Shown here piece by piece: positions 36,703 to 45,473 of a stretch of 64,000 bases of DNA (its first letter is position 1; each line of letters begins with the position of its first letter). The DNA is taken from NCBI RefSeq assembly GCF_009831655.1, contig NZ_WRPA01000017.1:36121-100120 (forward strand), read 5' to 3'. The position numbers were made by a program, and so were the translations under genes. Under the pieces are notes generated by a model that had not been told where the DNA came from, did not search any database, and saw nothing but the letters and a program-made list of their open reading frames with translations. The DNA is from Shewanella insulae (GTDB lineage Bacteria > Pseudomonadota > Gammaproteobacteria > Enterobacterales > Shewanellaceae).

Positions 36703-36855
36703 ATGTTTAACAAAAACGCTAACCTGGGCAAAATGGATCAATTCATGTCAGTGATCACCGCCGGCGCCATCATTAGCCTATTTGTGGTTTACGAGTCGTT
36801 ATTCGGCCAGGATCTGGCCATTCAGCAAGTGGTTATCGAGCTGCTGAGACACTAA
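36703..36855 (+). CDS. Small membrane protein, unknown
   Basis: A 50-residue frame from ATG 36703 (GAGGTC nearby upstream); it remains open from 36664. A single hydrophobic segment SVITAGAIISLFVVYESLF lies in the middle. It sits between the RND adaptor promoter and a LysR gene that reads toward it from the other side. No family recognised. Confidence 0.4.
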   Translation: MFNKNANLGKMDQFMSVITAGAIISLFVVYESLFGQDLAIQQVVIELLRH

Positions 36856-36898
36856 TAGGCTGTCTCAGCTACCAAGCCTCAGCCGCTCGCGTGAAAAA

Positions 36899-37771
36899 TT
36901 AACGCTTGAGTAGGTCGATAAAGAAGCTCTTTGCCGGGCCCTGTTGCGCGGTCGACTTCCACAGCAAATCGACTGTCGTCAAGCCGGCCTCTTTCTCGAT
37001 GACAGGCTTGAAGGTAGAGAGTGTGCCTATGGCCGCCTTCTCTTCATACATGCTCAAGGGAATGATCCCCCAGCCGATGCCCTGCTCCACCAGACGTATC
37101 ATGTCATCCAGATCCGACGCCTCCCAGGTTTCCTGAGACACGCGCCCAAGCTTCGCCAGATACTCATTTTGCAACATACTTGAACAGACGATCTGCCGCT
37201 CGATGATCAACATCTCGCTGTCTACCGCCTCCAGGTCCGCAAACTTATAGTCGGGGCTACAGATACACACCCACTCGATACGTGCAATACCGACAAAATC
37301 GAGATTCTCAGGTACCGCCTCGGACATGATATTAAAGCCGACATCGACCTCATCGGCTTCGATCGCCCGATTAAGGCGGTTGCCGATAAGCTTGACCAGC
37401 TTGACCCGGGTGAAGGGAAACTTCTCCGCCATCTTCTCCAACGCCGAATCAAATACAGACATGGGCACCAGAGGATCGGCACCGATAACCAGCTGATCTT
37501 CGACCTCTTCGATCACTCCCTTGGCATAACTCTCCATACGAGTCGCCTGGCGCATGAGCACCTTGGCCTGATGATAGAGTCGTTCACCCTGCTCGGTAAG
37601 CTGTGGATACTTAGTGCTGCGGTCAAACAGCTCGACCCCGAGATCCAGCTCGAGGTTATTCACCCCTATGCTGACCGAGCTCTGGCTCTTGCCTATGTGT
37701 CGGGCGGCGGCCGAAAAGGATCCTTTCTCTACGGCGGCAATAAATGCGTTGAGTTGTTCTAGATTTAACAT
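36899..37771 (-). CDS. LysR-family transcriptional regulator
   Basis: A 290-residue protein. The winged helix at the N-terminus is typical (LEQLNAFIAAVEKGSFSAAA, RHIGKSQSSVSIGVNNLELD, LFDRSTKYPQLTEQGERL). The effector-binding half follows with DEVDVGFNIMSE. It is divergent from an outer-membrane protein gene, with a TAACT-CT-AGTTA palindrome between. It probably regulates that gene and itself; ligand unknown. Confidence 0.9.
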   Translation of the reverse strand: MLNLEQLNAFIAAVEKGSFSAAARHIGKSQSSVSIGVNNLELDLGVELFDRSTKYPQLTEQGERLYHQAKVLMRQATRMESYAKGVIEEVEDQLVIGADPLVPMSVFDSALEKMAEKFPFTRVKLVKLIGNRLNRAIEADEVDVGFNIMSEAVPENLDFVGIARIEWVCICSPDYKFADLEAVDSEMLIIERQIVCSSMLQNEYLAKLGRVSQETWEASDLDDMIRLVEQGIGWGIIPLSMYEEKAAIGTLSTFKPVIEKEAGLTTVDLLWKSTAQQGPAKSFFIDLLKR

Positions 37772-37801
37772 TTGCGACCTATTCGATTACAAGATACTTA
37801 C

Positions 37802-37813
37802 TAACTCTAGTTA
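37802..37813. promoter_or_regulatory. Candidate LysR-type operator
   Basis: TAACTCTAGTTA is a perfect 12-bp palindrome midway between the LysR gene start (37771) and the divergent outer-membrane gene (37876). A similar TTAACTAGGTATTA sequence lies upstream of the RND adaptor gene near 36541. Confidence 0.4.
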
Positions 37814-37875
37814 TTAAAGCTCATCGGAGATACTAACGCCAGTACATTTTACAACCAAGACTAGAGATCAAGACT

Positions 37876-38571
37876 ATGAGCAAATTAATCGCAAAAACCT
37901 CAATCATAGCAGTCGCCACCTGTGCCCTGCTGTCACTAAACGCCATGGCCGCCGAGGCGCCAGCCGAAGAGAAAGTCAACTATGGTGATCCAACCGCCAG
38001 CTTCAGCACAGTGGGCGTGTCCACCAGCAAAGATGTTGACCAGATCTCCGGCATGATGGGTATTGGCAACAACATGTATCAGTTGGATCTGAACCGCGAC
38101 AAGAATACCGGCGACTTCAGCGGCCGCGGCCGTTACTTCCATATCACAGACGGCCTGGGTTACTCGGTGGATGTGATTGGCGATGCCGACACTCAGACGC
38201 TACTTGGTGGCCTGATGTATAAGTTCCAACTGAGCGACAACGTCTCCATCTTCCCCATGCTGAGCCTGGGTGGTACCCAGACCAAGCGTCCGCTGGAGAA
38301 CGACAAGTATGACCGCAGTAGCCTGGTGCAGGCCGGTGTCTATGCCATGTATGGTTTCGACGCGGGTCACTGGCTCTACGCCAACCCTAAGAGCACCTAC
38401 CATGTGAAGAACGAGTCCTTCATCAACCAAGTTGAAGTGGGTGGTGGCTTTATGGTGACCGACAACATCTCTGTCGGTGCCAAGGTGGAATACACCGCCG
38501 CCTTCGATACCCCTCAGGGCCGCATGAAGGAAGATACTGTGACCTGGTTACAGGCCAACTACTACTTCTAA
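37876..38571 (+). CDS. Outer-membrane beta-barrel protein
   Basis: A 231-residue protein with a signal peptide (MSKLIAKTSIIAVATCALLS..NAMAAE). Alternating strands follow (MYQLDLNRDKNTGDFSGRGR, SIFPMLSLGGTQT, VQAGVYAMYGFDAG), with the terminal aromatic strand TWLQANYYF that marks outer-membrane barrels. A perfect terminator follows. Divergent from a LysR regulator that may control it. Function not deducible. Confidence 0.75.
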   Translation: MSKLIAKTSIIAVATCALLSLNAMAAEAPAEEKVNYGDPTASFSTVGVSTSKDVDQISGMMGIGNNMYQLDLNRDKNTGDFSGRGRYFHITDGLGYSVDVIGDADTQTLLGGLMYKFQLSDNVSIFPMLSLGGTQTKRPLENDKYDRSSLVQAGVYAMYGFDAGHWLYANPKSTYHVKNESFINQVEVGGGFMVTDNISVGAKVEYTAAFDTPQGRMKEDTVTWLQANYYF

Positions 38572-38582
38572 GCAGAAGCATG

Positions 38583-38612
38583 ACAGCCACCTAATGAGGT
38601 GGCTGTTTTTTT
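38583..38612 (+). terminator. Rho-independent terminator
   Basis: CAGCCACCT-aatg-AGGTGGCTG followed by eight T, about 12 bases after the outer-membrane protein stop; it also lies between converging genes. Confidence 0.9.
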
Positions 38613-38633
38613 ATGCCATGGAAACCCTGCCAA

Positions 38634-39734
38634 CTATGGCTGCTTGAGCCGACTATTGTTGTAGATGGCAGGCATGATCAGCAGCAGAGTGATCAGCAGG
38701 AAGATCACCAGCTCGAACAGCACCCACTCCTTGAGCAGCACAGCCGGGGCCAGCGCGGCACCGATAGACTGGGCCGCCACCGCCAGACGAATCGCATGCC
38801 CCTCTGGATCAGCCTCGGATATCACCCCCATGAAGAAGGGCAATAGGAAGTTCCACATAAACATGAAACAGCTCACCGCCACAAAATAGACCAGTGGATC
38901 CCGGGTCGAAAACAGCAAAACGATGGCGATGCTTTGCCCCAACACCCCAAAGGTGATCACCCGCTGCCGATTGCCATATTTCGCCAACAGCGAGGCGCTC
39001 ACCGCGCCGAGCAGGCTAAACAGGGTACCGATCGCCAGTATCACCCCCTGATCTATCTCGCTGATGCCGATGCGGGTCGCCACCACGCTCAGCATGGACC
39101 AGGCACCGGAATTGGCCAACATGATCATCAAAATGGCAAACAGCGCGGTATAGAGAAACACCTTACCCGTCTTCACCCCTTGAATCACCGGCATCTGCTG
39201 CGCCCGGGTATCCACCGGCAGCAACACCATCAACAGGCAGAAGCCAGCCAACAGCACCAGGAGACCATCGAATCCCCCCTGCAGCCTCAGCTGAGGATAG
39301 AGGAGAAACAGCAGGCCACTGTAGAGCATCTGCATGGCGATCGCCCGGCCGAAGGCGGCATCGGGCAGCTTGTCACGGGACAGGGTATCGAAGCAGCGGA
39401 CGATCAAGATGCCGGCGAGGAAACCGGCGGCAAAACGCAAGACAACAAACCACTCCACAGTCGCACAAAGGGCGCTACCCAGATGTGCGAGCGCCAGAGC
39501 CAGGAAAACCCCTCGCTCACTGACAAGGTTAATTCGCTGCCAGAAGAAACAGCAGATAGAAGCCAGCGAGAAGCCGATAAGCTCTATGGTGGCCACGTAA
39601 GTGAGGGCCAACACAGGTTCGGCAAACTGACGGGAGACCACCTCAAAATAGATGGGCAATAACAGAAAGACGCTAGACGCCACCGACATCTTAATGCCGG
39701 CATAAAAGCTATAGCCCCCTCTGGATGTAGACAA
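38634..39734 (-). CDS. MFS transporter
   Basis: A 366-residue membrane protein with about 11-12 helices, short for the Major Facilitator Superfamily (usually near 400). The first half has FAAGFLAGILIVRCFDTLSR, typical of the loop after helix 4; the second half starts after the DTRAQQMPVIQ linker. Substrate unknown. It is the last host gene before the transposon; its start is about 155 bp from the left end. Confidence 0.8.
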   Translation of the reverse strand: MSTSRGGYSFYAGIKMSVASSVFLLLPIYFEVVSRQFAEPVLALTYVATIELIGFSLASICCFFWQRINLVSERGVFLALALAHLGSALCATVEWFVVLRFAAGFLAGILIVRCFDTLSRDKLPDAAFGRAIAMQMLYSGLLFLLYPQLRLQGGFDGLLVLLAGFCLLMVLLPVDTRAQQMPVIQGVKTGKVFLYTALFAILMIMLANSGAWSMLSVVATRIGISEIDQGVILAIGTLFSLLGAVSASLLAKYGNRQRVITFGVLGQSIAIVLLFSTRDPLVYFVAVSCFMFMWNFLLPFFMGVISEADPEGHAIRLAVAAQSIGAALAPAVLLKEWVLFELVIFLLITLLLIMPAIYNNSRLKQP

Positions 39735-39888
39735 TACCCACTCTCCTCGATCATCAAAACCAGCGTAACACCTACTTAAGTTTATTCATGAATTCACAAA
39801 AAACTTAATAATCAGGTAAGTTAACCCCTGTGAGCCCAAAAGCCCAGCCGATATTTGCGCCAGAGGAGGAGAATGTGAGGGCGCGCGC

Positions 39889-39893
39889 CGACT
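39889..39893. repeat. Target-site duplication, left copy (CGACT)
   Basis: CGACT directly precedes the left terminal TGTGTAG; the same five bases follow the right terminus at 54318-54322. Five base pairs is the Tn7-family duplication length. Confidence 0.93.
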
Positions 39894-40017
39894 TGTGTAG
39901 TACCAATAAACTTTGCCCACAAGAAAAAAATGGGACATTAATGTTCGCCCATATACAGACAAAATAAGGTCGAACAAAAATCTTTACAAAGCCTTTGACT
40001 TTCCAATCCTTGTGCCC
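39894..40017 (+). repeat. Left end of the Tn7-like element with TnsB-type repeats
   Basis: Terminal TGTGTAG, then AATAAACTTTGCCC at 39905-39918, ATTAATGTTCGCCC at 39937-39950 and a weaker CCAATCCTTGTGCCC at 40003-40017. These match the right-end repeats and are presumed TnsB binding sites. Confidence 0.8.
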
Positions 40018-40130
40018 CCCCAAATTTAACACCGTGACATTGAAGTCTTATCAATAGCTATAAGGCACTTAAGCCTGTGACCAAGGGAACGCTAATTGGC
40101 TTCATTTAACGCTTTTTTAATCAAAAGAAA

Positions 40131-40160
40131 TCATGAATTCATATTTTCATGAAAACATGA
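40131..40160. promoter_or_regulatory. Palindrome cluster upstream of the RHH / restriction-modification operon
   Basis: ATGAATTCAT (40133-40142) and TTTTCATGAAAA (40144-40155) are perfect palindromes and CATGA recurs three times (40132, 40148, 40156). Such tandem sites suit a dimeric ribbon-helix-helix repressor; the small protein encoded at once downstream is the natural candidate. Confidence 0.5.
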
Positions 40161-40201
40161 GATAATAAGTCATTATACGAGTTTTATGGCACTAGAAAGA
40201 A

Positions 40202-40384
40202 ATGATCGTCAAAGATAAGAGCAACATATCAACAAAAGGCGAAACAGAGATGAAAAAGCCACTCCAGTTTATGGTGGATGAATCATTTCACCGAGAATTC
40301 AAAGCGTATGCTGCAAATCAAGGGATCAAAATGTCAGATCTCTTCAAAGAAATGTATGGACTTTATCGGAGCGCCAAGGACTAA
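40202..40384 (+). CDS. Small ribbon-helix-helix-like protein, possible controller of the R-M genes
   Basis: 60 residues from ATG 40202, or 44 from ATG 40250 (MKKPLQFMVDESFHREFKAY). The short form has the beta-strand plus two helices layout of ParG/CopG-type repressors: a strand LQFMVDESF, helix REFKAYAANQ and helix KMSDLFKEMYGLY. Two bases separate its stop from the methyltransferase start, so it is in an operon with the R-M pair and may act as its controller. Palindromes lie upstream. Confidence 0.65.
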   Translation: MIVKDKSNISTKGETEMKKPLQFMVDESFHREFKAYAANQGIKMSDLFKEMYGLYRSAKD

Positions 40385-40386
40385 AC

Positions 40387-42123
40387 ATGGAAATAGTAGA
40401 AATGTCTGATGATAAAAGTCTGATGCAAGTCCAAGCTACAAGAGCATATGTAAAAAGTGTCCTTGAGAACTATTGGACTTTAGCAACAATTGGTTACAAG
40501 CCAATCCATCCTCTGAGCAATTTTCTCAAAAATACAAACTTGAGACTAGACGAACAAGAAGAAAAAGAAGCACTTAGGCTGGCATCTTCTATTTCTGAGC
40601 TATCCATACTTGAAGCTAGCTATAGAGTAGGCGAAATATACACGCAGAGATTACCGAAACAATTAAGAGCTCAACATGGAGTCTACTTCACGCCTCCGGC
40701 TTTGAGTAATCGACTTCTCGATAACATTGAGCAAGCAGGTTTTAATTGGACAGAAGGTCGCATTGTAGATCCCGCTTGTGGCGGAGGTGCATTTCTGGCT
40801 CCTATAGCCCTTCGAATGAAACAAAATTTAAAAAAGAAAGGTTTTTCCGATCTAGCAATTGTTAAACATATTTCAACAAACCTCCATGGCAAGGAATTAG
40901 ACCCCTTTTCCGCTTGGATGTCCCAAGTTTTTCTAGAAATAGCGTTATCAAAAGAGTTAGCAGAATCTGATTATGAACTACCAATCGTCATTGAAGTTGG
41001 AGATACATTAATTTGCGAGTCAACAGAACGCTATGACTTAGTAGTAGGCAATCCTCCATACTCAAAAATTAAACTAAACAGCGTAACACGTAAGAAATTC
41101 TCACGGTCACTATACGGCCACGCAAATCTCTACGGTCTATTCACGGATAAAGCTTTATCTATGTTGAGTGAAACAGGCATACTCGCGTATGTAACACCAA
41201 CCTCCTTCCTCTCAGGGCAATATTTCAAAGCACTAAGAAGATTACTGTCTATCGAAAGCTCACCTGTCAGTGTTGACTTCATTGACTCCAGAAAAGGGGT
41301 CTTTTCGGGTGTACTACAAGAGACGGTTTTAGCAACGTTTTCAAAACGGAAACAACATAATAAAGGTGTATCCTCTACTCTGCGAGTCCTCAATGACTCA
41401 GAGGTTCAGGTGGAGCACAATGGTGACTTTACTATCAATGTAGACTGCGACGCTCCCTGGCTCATACCAAGAAGCCCAAGTCACGCACAGTTGCTAGCAG
41501 ATGCTCAAGAAAATCATTCAACACTATCCCAGTACGGATACAAGGTTAGTACAGGACCTCTTGTGTGGAATAGGCATAAAGAGCAAATAGTTTCGAAGAA
41601 AACTAAAACAACATTGCCTCTACTGTGGGGAGAATGTGTCTCTACATGTGGTAAGTTCGAGCACAAATCAGATAAGCGAAATCATGAACCGTGGTTCAGA
41701 ATTGAAGGTGATATAGACAACTGGTTGGTAGTAAGAGAATCATGCTTGCTATTGCAACGCACGACTGCAAAAGAGCAATCTTCAAGATTAATTGGTGCCA
41801 TAGTTCCCGACGAATTCATTAAGGCATATGGCGGCGTTGTTATTGAGAATCACCTTAACATGGTAAAACCTATCTCTGGTGCTGACACTATAGTTAGTGT
41901 AAATACACTGCAATTCATATTGAAAAGCAAAGTGGTTGATACTCTATTTAGAATGATGAATGGCTCCGTTGCGGTCTCAGCCTATGAACTTGAGGCGTTA
42001 TTATTACCCCCGTTAGATAAAGCGATTGAAATTCACAGAGCTTTAGTAGATGGTGTAGGGAATGAAATTATCCAAACTATGATAAGGGATTCCTATAGTG
42101 GAAGAATTACCAAGGCTGCCTAA
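40387..42123 (+). CDS. N6-adenine DNA methyltransferase of a type II R-M system
   Basis: A 578-residue gamma-class adenine methyltransferase: motif X region GVYFTPPALSNRLLD (about 98-112), SAM-binding motif I VDPACGGGAFLAP (127-139) and catalytic motif IV GNPPYSK (221-227). The C-terminal 300 residues would form the target recognition domain. The cognate endonuclease gene overlaps its end by 26 bp. By the neighbour's family it should protect CTGCAG-like sites (inference). Confidence 0.9.
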   Translation: MEIVEMSDDKSLMQVQATRAYVKSVLENYWTLATIGYKPIHPLSNFLKNTNLRLDEQEEKEALRLASSISELSILEASYRVGEIYTQRLPKQLRAQHGVYFTPPALSNRLLDNIEQAGFNWTEGRIVDPACGGGAFLAPIALRMKQNLKKKGFSDLAIVKHISTNLHGKELDPFSAWMSQVFLEIALSKELAESDYELPIVIEVGDTLICESTERYDLVVGNPPYSKIKLNSVTRKKFSRSLYGHANLYGLFTDKALSMLSETGILAYVTPTSFLSGQYFKALRRLLSIESSPVSVDFIDSRKGVFSGVLQETVLATFSKRKQHNKGVSSTLRVLNDSEVQVEHNGDFTINVDCDAPWLIPRSPSHAQLLADAQENHSTLSQYGYKVSTGPLVWNRHKEQIVSKKTKTTLPLLWGECVSTCGKFEHKSDKRNHEPWFRIEGDIDNWLVVRESCLLLQRTTAKEQSSRLIGAIVPDEFIKAYGGVVIENHLNMVKPISGADTIVSVNTLQFILKSKVVDTLFRMMNGSVAVSAYELEALLLPPLDKAIEIHRALVDGVGNEIIQTMIRDSYSGRITKAA

Positions 42124-43189
42124 ATTACACATCGTAGAAGAACGCCTTCCTCTAATATTTCCTGAAGGCACTAAAAACCGACAAAATCACATAAATATTA
42201 CAGCAGCTAGGACTATTTTTGTATTGCTATATCTTGGTGCTGTAGAAGGAACTGAGGTTTGGCTTAGACCAGATCAAGTTACTAGAATGACCGACTCTCA
42301 AGCTGCGATGATTGATAACGACAGTCGATTAGCTTGGCGAAAGACCTCCATGAAGGTAATTCCCAAAGATCAACCAATTTTAGGTCGTTGGTATGAGGTG
42401 AATTCAAGGGAGGGTATCCGAGATGACTGTTTAAGATACGCTTTATGTGAAACAGGTGCAGTAATTGTTCGACTAGGTTTAGCTACAACTTCAAGTGCAG
42501 GACGCTATGCCCTTGAGAAGGATTTTTCAATGCTATTTGATCCGGCATTATCTGATTTAGAATTCGAAATCGCCGTTGATAGCTGGGCCTCAAAGCATCT
42601 CTCTACAAGTGCTATAATGCGAAAACAGCTTGCTCAGCGAGCGGCTTCTCAGAACGAAGGTACTGTAAAAGTTGTTTTCCCTAATAACGAAGTGAGGATG
42701 TTAGCTCCTGGACCTAGCTCAGGCATAACCAAGGCGGTCATTGAAGACTTCAGCAAGCACTTTTTAATTCAGCCTGCGGTTGTTTGGATTAGTGAAAGCG
42801 CTAATAAAGAAGAACGTAGCGACCGAGAGCTTGCCAATGCAATTGGATTAAATATTGAAGTTGATAAACACTTGCCAGATGTAATCCTAGCGGATATAGG
42901 AACACAAGAGCCACTAATTGTTTTTATTGAGGTGGTGGCCAGTGATGGCCCGATCAATGACACCAAAAAAGATGGTTTGATGCTACTTATAAAGAAAAGC
43001 ACCAAACTTAAAGAATCACAAGCTGTATTTGTAACAGCATACGCAGATAGGGAAGATAGGGCATTTAAGAAGACTTTCTCTGTCTTAGCTTGGCAATCAT
43101 TTGCCTGGTGCATGTCTGAGCCAGATAAAATAATCGGCCTATATGAGCAAACTGGCACTCGCAAACTAACTGATTTATTAACCGATTAA
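42098..43189 (+). CDS. BsuBI/PstI-family type II restriction endonuclease
   Basis: A 363-residue protein whose reading frame starts with GTG inside the end of the methyltransferase gene. The family opening LPKLHIVEERLPLIFPEGT and the N-terminal winged-helix part are followed by a C-terminal nuclease core: PDVILAD (260-266) and FIEVVASDGP (276-285), a PD-(D/E)xK variant with Glu-Val instead of ExK, as in PstI relatives. Characterised members cut CTGCAG. Expression by translational coupling with the methylase is likely. Confidence 0.88.
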   Translation: MEELPRLPKLHIVEERLPLIFPEGTKNRQNHINITAARTIFVLLYLGAVEGTEVWLRPDQVTRMTDSQAAMIDNDSRLAWRKTSMKVIPKDQPILGRWYEVNSREGIRDDCLRYALCETGAVIVRLGLATTSSAGRYALEKDFSMLFDPALSDLEFEIAVDSWASKHLSTSAIMRKQLAQRAASQNEGTVKVVFPNNEVRMLAPGPSSGITKAVIEDFSKHFLIQPAVVWISESANKEERSDRELANAIGLNIEVDKHLPDVILADIGTQEPLIVFIEVVASDGPINDTKKDGLMLLIKKSTKLKESQAVFVTAYADREDRAFKKTFSVLAWQSFAWCMSEPDKIIGLYEQTGTRKLTDLLTD

Positions 43190-43238
43190 GGGAAACAAAA
43201 TAAAAAACCAACATTCAGTTATTTGTAATTTATCGTAC

Positions 43239-44738
43239 TTACTTTATAAACTGCCAGGGGAGAAAATTTTTCAACTGGCTGTTTTCTACCTCATACTTAC
43301 TCCAACCAACTCTTCTTAAAATACCTAACTCAAACAGTTTTTTCAGCCAAAAACCAACCATTTTTCTGCGATGCTCATAAGCTCGGTCGTCTACAGAAAA
43401 TCCCAACAAAGACTCCAGCCAAGGATCATCTGCAATTGATCTTGAATCAATTGTGTAACCTTCGTTACCATGGATCTTATAAGTCCAAACAACAGTTCTC
43501 CAAACATCCTGTGAGGCATTCCAGCAAAAAATATGCTTTGAAGCTTGCTTCGGGAGTGGCAATCCGAGTTTTTGACAAAGAATTTCCATTTTTTTCTTAT
43601 CGTCAGCTTCTTTAAAATGACACACAAAAGACGAAACTTTCTGTACTTTTTGCTTCGCTTCTACTTCCTTTTGCATTAACTCGTTATCTGCAATTAATTC
43701 TAATTTCCGTTTCCAAGATTCTATATTCAACCAACCTAGATGAAATCGAGAAAAATCTGTATCAGCTCGCTCGTCAAAACTAATTAATAGCGTTGGATTT
43801 TCACTGTAAGCTATCCTGTCATGATTACTTACGACAAACAATATTACGTCTACATTCACTTTGCCTTCAACGATACCCCTCCCTTTATAACCATAGGCAA
43901 AAGGAAACCACTCGTCATGGAAATGTGTAATCTTAGGAGTCCTAAAAACAGTAAAGGAATTAGAGTTAGATAGTGTCCGAGTAGCTTTCAATGAAGGCCA
44001 AGTAAAACTTGGCATATCATGATTATTGCTTAAATACTTTGCCATATCGTATACACTTGTTAAATAACCTTGATCTATCGATTTGACAGCATCATCAACC
44101 TGAATCTTTAACTCTCGCTCTAGCTCGTACCTCCTCGAACACTGAAGCCACCTACGATTAGAGTTCTGTAATACCGATCTTTTCAATTCATCACGGCTAA
44201 CATTCCAAGACAACATACTCAAATCAATTTCAATTGCATCCATTCCAATAGACTTATATTTGTTTTCTCCCAGCTCCCCCTTCGCATTAGTAACAAATAT
44301 CTCGACTGCTAGCTTTTCATTTTTATCTGATTGACATACAACATCCGCAATTAACTCAATGCTCAACCTTACTTCTTGCTTCGCTTCTACTATCTGAAAA
44401 CAAGGTGTTTCTGTCCTACATTGCTCTATAATCTCACCAGACATATCCGCACAGGAATAATACCCATGAATTTCAGGTAAAACTAAAGTTGATTGGTCAA
44501 GAGCCGATTCTTCTAAGATTTGCTTGGCAGCGAGGTGTAATGCAGACTCTCCTCCACAACCAGTATTGGCTTGATGTGAAAAATAATGAGCTTTTATATC
44601 TCCTTTATTAGCAATAAGTGGACTAGAGCAATTTATAGAAGGGCAAATACACCCACATGCCTTCCCTTTCTCTACCTCAGATATATGACGCATAACTCCA
44701 TCATAACCTAGACCCCAAGCTATTTTCACTCCCGACAT
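43239..44738 (-). CDS. CoiA-like family protein
   Basis: About 499 residues from the ATG at 44738 (GAGG upstream). The N-terminal zinc-finger and nuclease-like region shows GKACGCICPSINC, then HYFSHQANTGCGGESALHLA, the CoiA hallmark (HF-H then ES-H-A-K). A VEAKQEVRLSIELIADVVC-like segment with E-K and ELIADV resembles a PD-(D/E)xK core. The C-terminus is unassigned (maybe winged helix near the end). CoiA proteins were described in competence, but such genes also ride on mobile islands. Convergent with the endonuclease gene (49 bp). Confidence 0.65.
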   Translation of the reverse strand: MSGVKIAWGLGYDGVMRHISEVEKGKACGCICPSINCSSPLIANKGDIKAHYFSHQANTGCGGESALHLAAKQILEESALDQSTLVLPEIHGYYSCADMSGEIIEQCRTETPCFQIVEAKQEVRLSIELIADVVCQSDKNEKLAVEIFVTNAKGELGENKYKSIGMDAIEIDLSMLSWNVSRDELKRSVLQNSNRRWLQCSRRYELERELKIQVDDAVKSIDQGYLTSVYDMAKYLSNNHDMPSFTWPSLKATRTLSNSNSFTVFRTPKITHFHDEWFPFAYGYKGRGIVEGKVNVDVILFVVSNHDRIAYSENPTLLISFDERADTDFSRFHLGWLNIESWKRKLELIADNELMQKEVEAKQKVQKVSSFVCHFKEADDKKKMEILCQKLGLPLPKQASKHIFCWNASQDVWRTVVWTYKIHGNEGYTIDSRSIADDPWLESLLGFSVDDRAYEHRRKMVGFWLKKLFELGILRRVGWSKYEVENSQLKNFLPWQFIK

Positions 44739-44886
44739 ATCCATCCTCAACTGCCCATAAGTAAAAAATATTAATTAAAAACAATTTTTGGAACTACGTT
44801 ACCGAACAGTTTGAAACAAAAACATGACCATAATTGAGTGAAAACAAAATTAAACACACAAAAACTATTCTAACAAATGTTTCCTG

Positions 44887-45417
44887 TCACAAGTTGTACT
44901 TCATCGCTAAATCAATAATACTATACACATTTAAACGCTTATTACCGACAACCTTACTAGCTTTCACATCCAATAGATTAACGTTATGAACTGAACATTT
45001 ACAAGAGTTATACCACTCGACTTTAAAATAACTCACTCCATAATGGAAAATCTGTTCCCTAAAGCACTCATAACAAAATCTAACTTTACAAGGAAAACCA
45101 ATACAATTATTAAGAACTACCTCATCATAAAAAAAGGATTCTTCATTAAAAATATTATTGTATATTAAATCAAGATCCAGTTCATTTAGTTTGTAAAAAC
45201 AACCTATTGCAGGACACCTGTCTGAAATAAATTCTAAAACATCCTCTTTTGAGTAACCAGATAACAAACCATTCCCTTTAATCTTAGGAAAAGTTTTCCA
45301 ATACCCATCGTAAGAAACGATACCTTTTAGTTCGCTAGACCTCGCTAGCCCTACGCTTAACATCGCATTTCTTATAACTAGACTATGAAGTGTTTCATCG
45401 GGAAAAGGGGGAACCAT
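44887..45417 (-). CDS. Short stand-alone TniQ-domain protein
   Basis: About 176 residues from ATG 45417. The start PPFPDETLHSLVIRNAM is the TniQ N-terminal helix motif (compare FPDEILFSRIIRH in the long TniQ of this element). A zinc-binding pattern follows: RFCYECFREQIFHYGVSYFK then CKCSVH, aligning with CPTCAKAD...CSSH of the long TniQ. The C-terminal DNA-binding half of TnsD is absent. It lies 56 bp downstream of the retron RT gene on the same strand. It could be a second target selector, an adaptor, or a decayed tniQ. Confidence 0.75.
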   Translation of the reverse strand: MVPPFPDETLHSLVIRNAMLSVGLARSSELKGIVSYDGYWKTFPKIKGNGLLSGYSKEDVLEFISDRCPAIGCFYKLNELDLDLIYNNIFNEESFFYDEVVLNNCIGFPCKVRFCYECFREQIFHYGVSYFKVEWYNSCKCSVHNVNLLDVKASKVVGNKRLNVYSIIDLAMKYNL

Positions 45418-45473
45418 AGTCAAATAAAATTTCTATTATAAACTAGCAGCATACGAGATGGTTAATTACAAAA

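Noticed and set aside
38934..39662. 242-codon plus-strand open frame, rich in Gln/His/Arg
   Set aside because: Low-complexity antisense of the MFS transporter gene.
39905..40017. Direct repeats near the left end suggested a small CRISPR array
   Set aside because: The repeats are only about 14 bp, irregularly spaced and mirrored at the right end; they are transposase binding sites. No cas gene is present.
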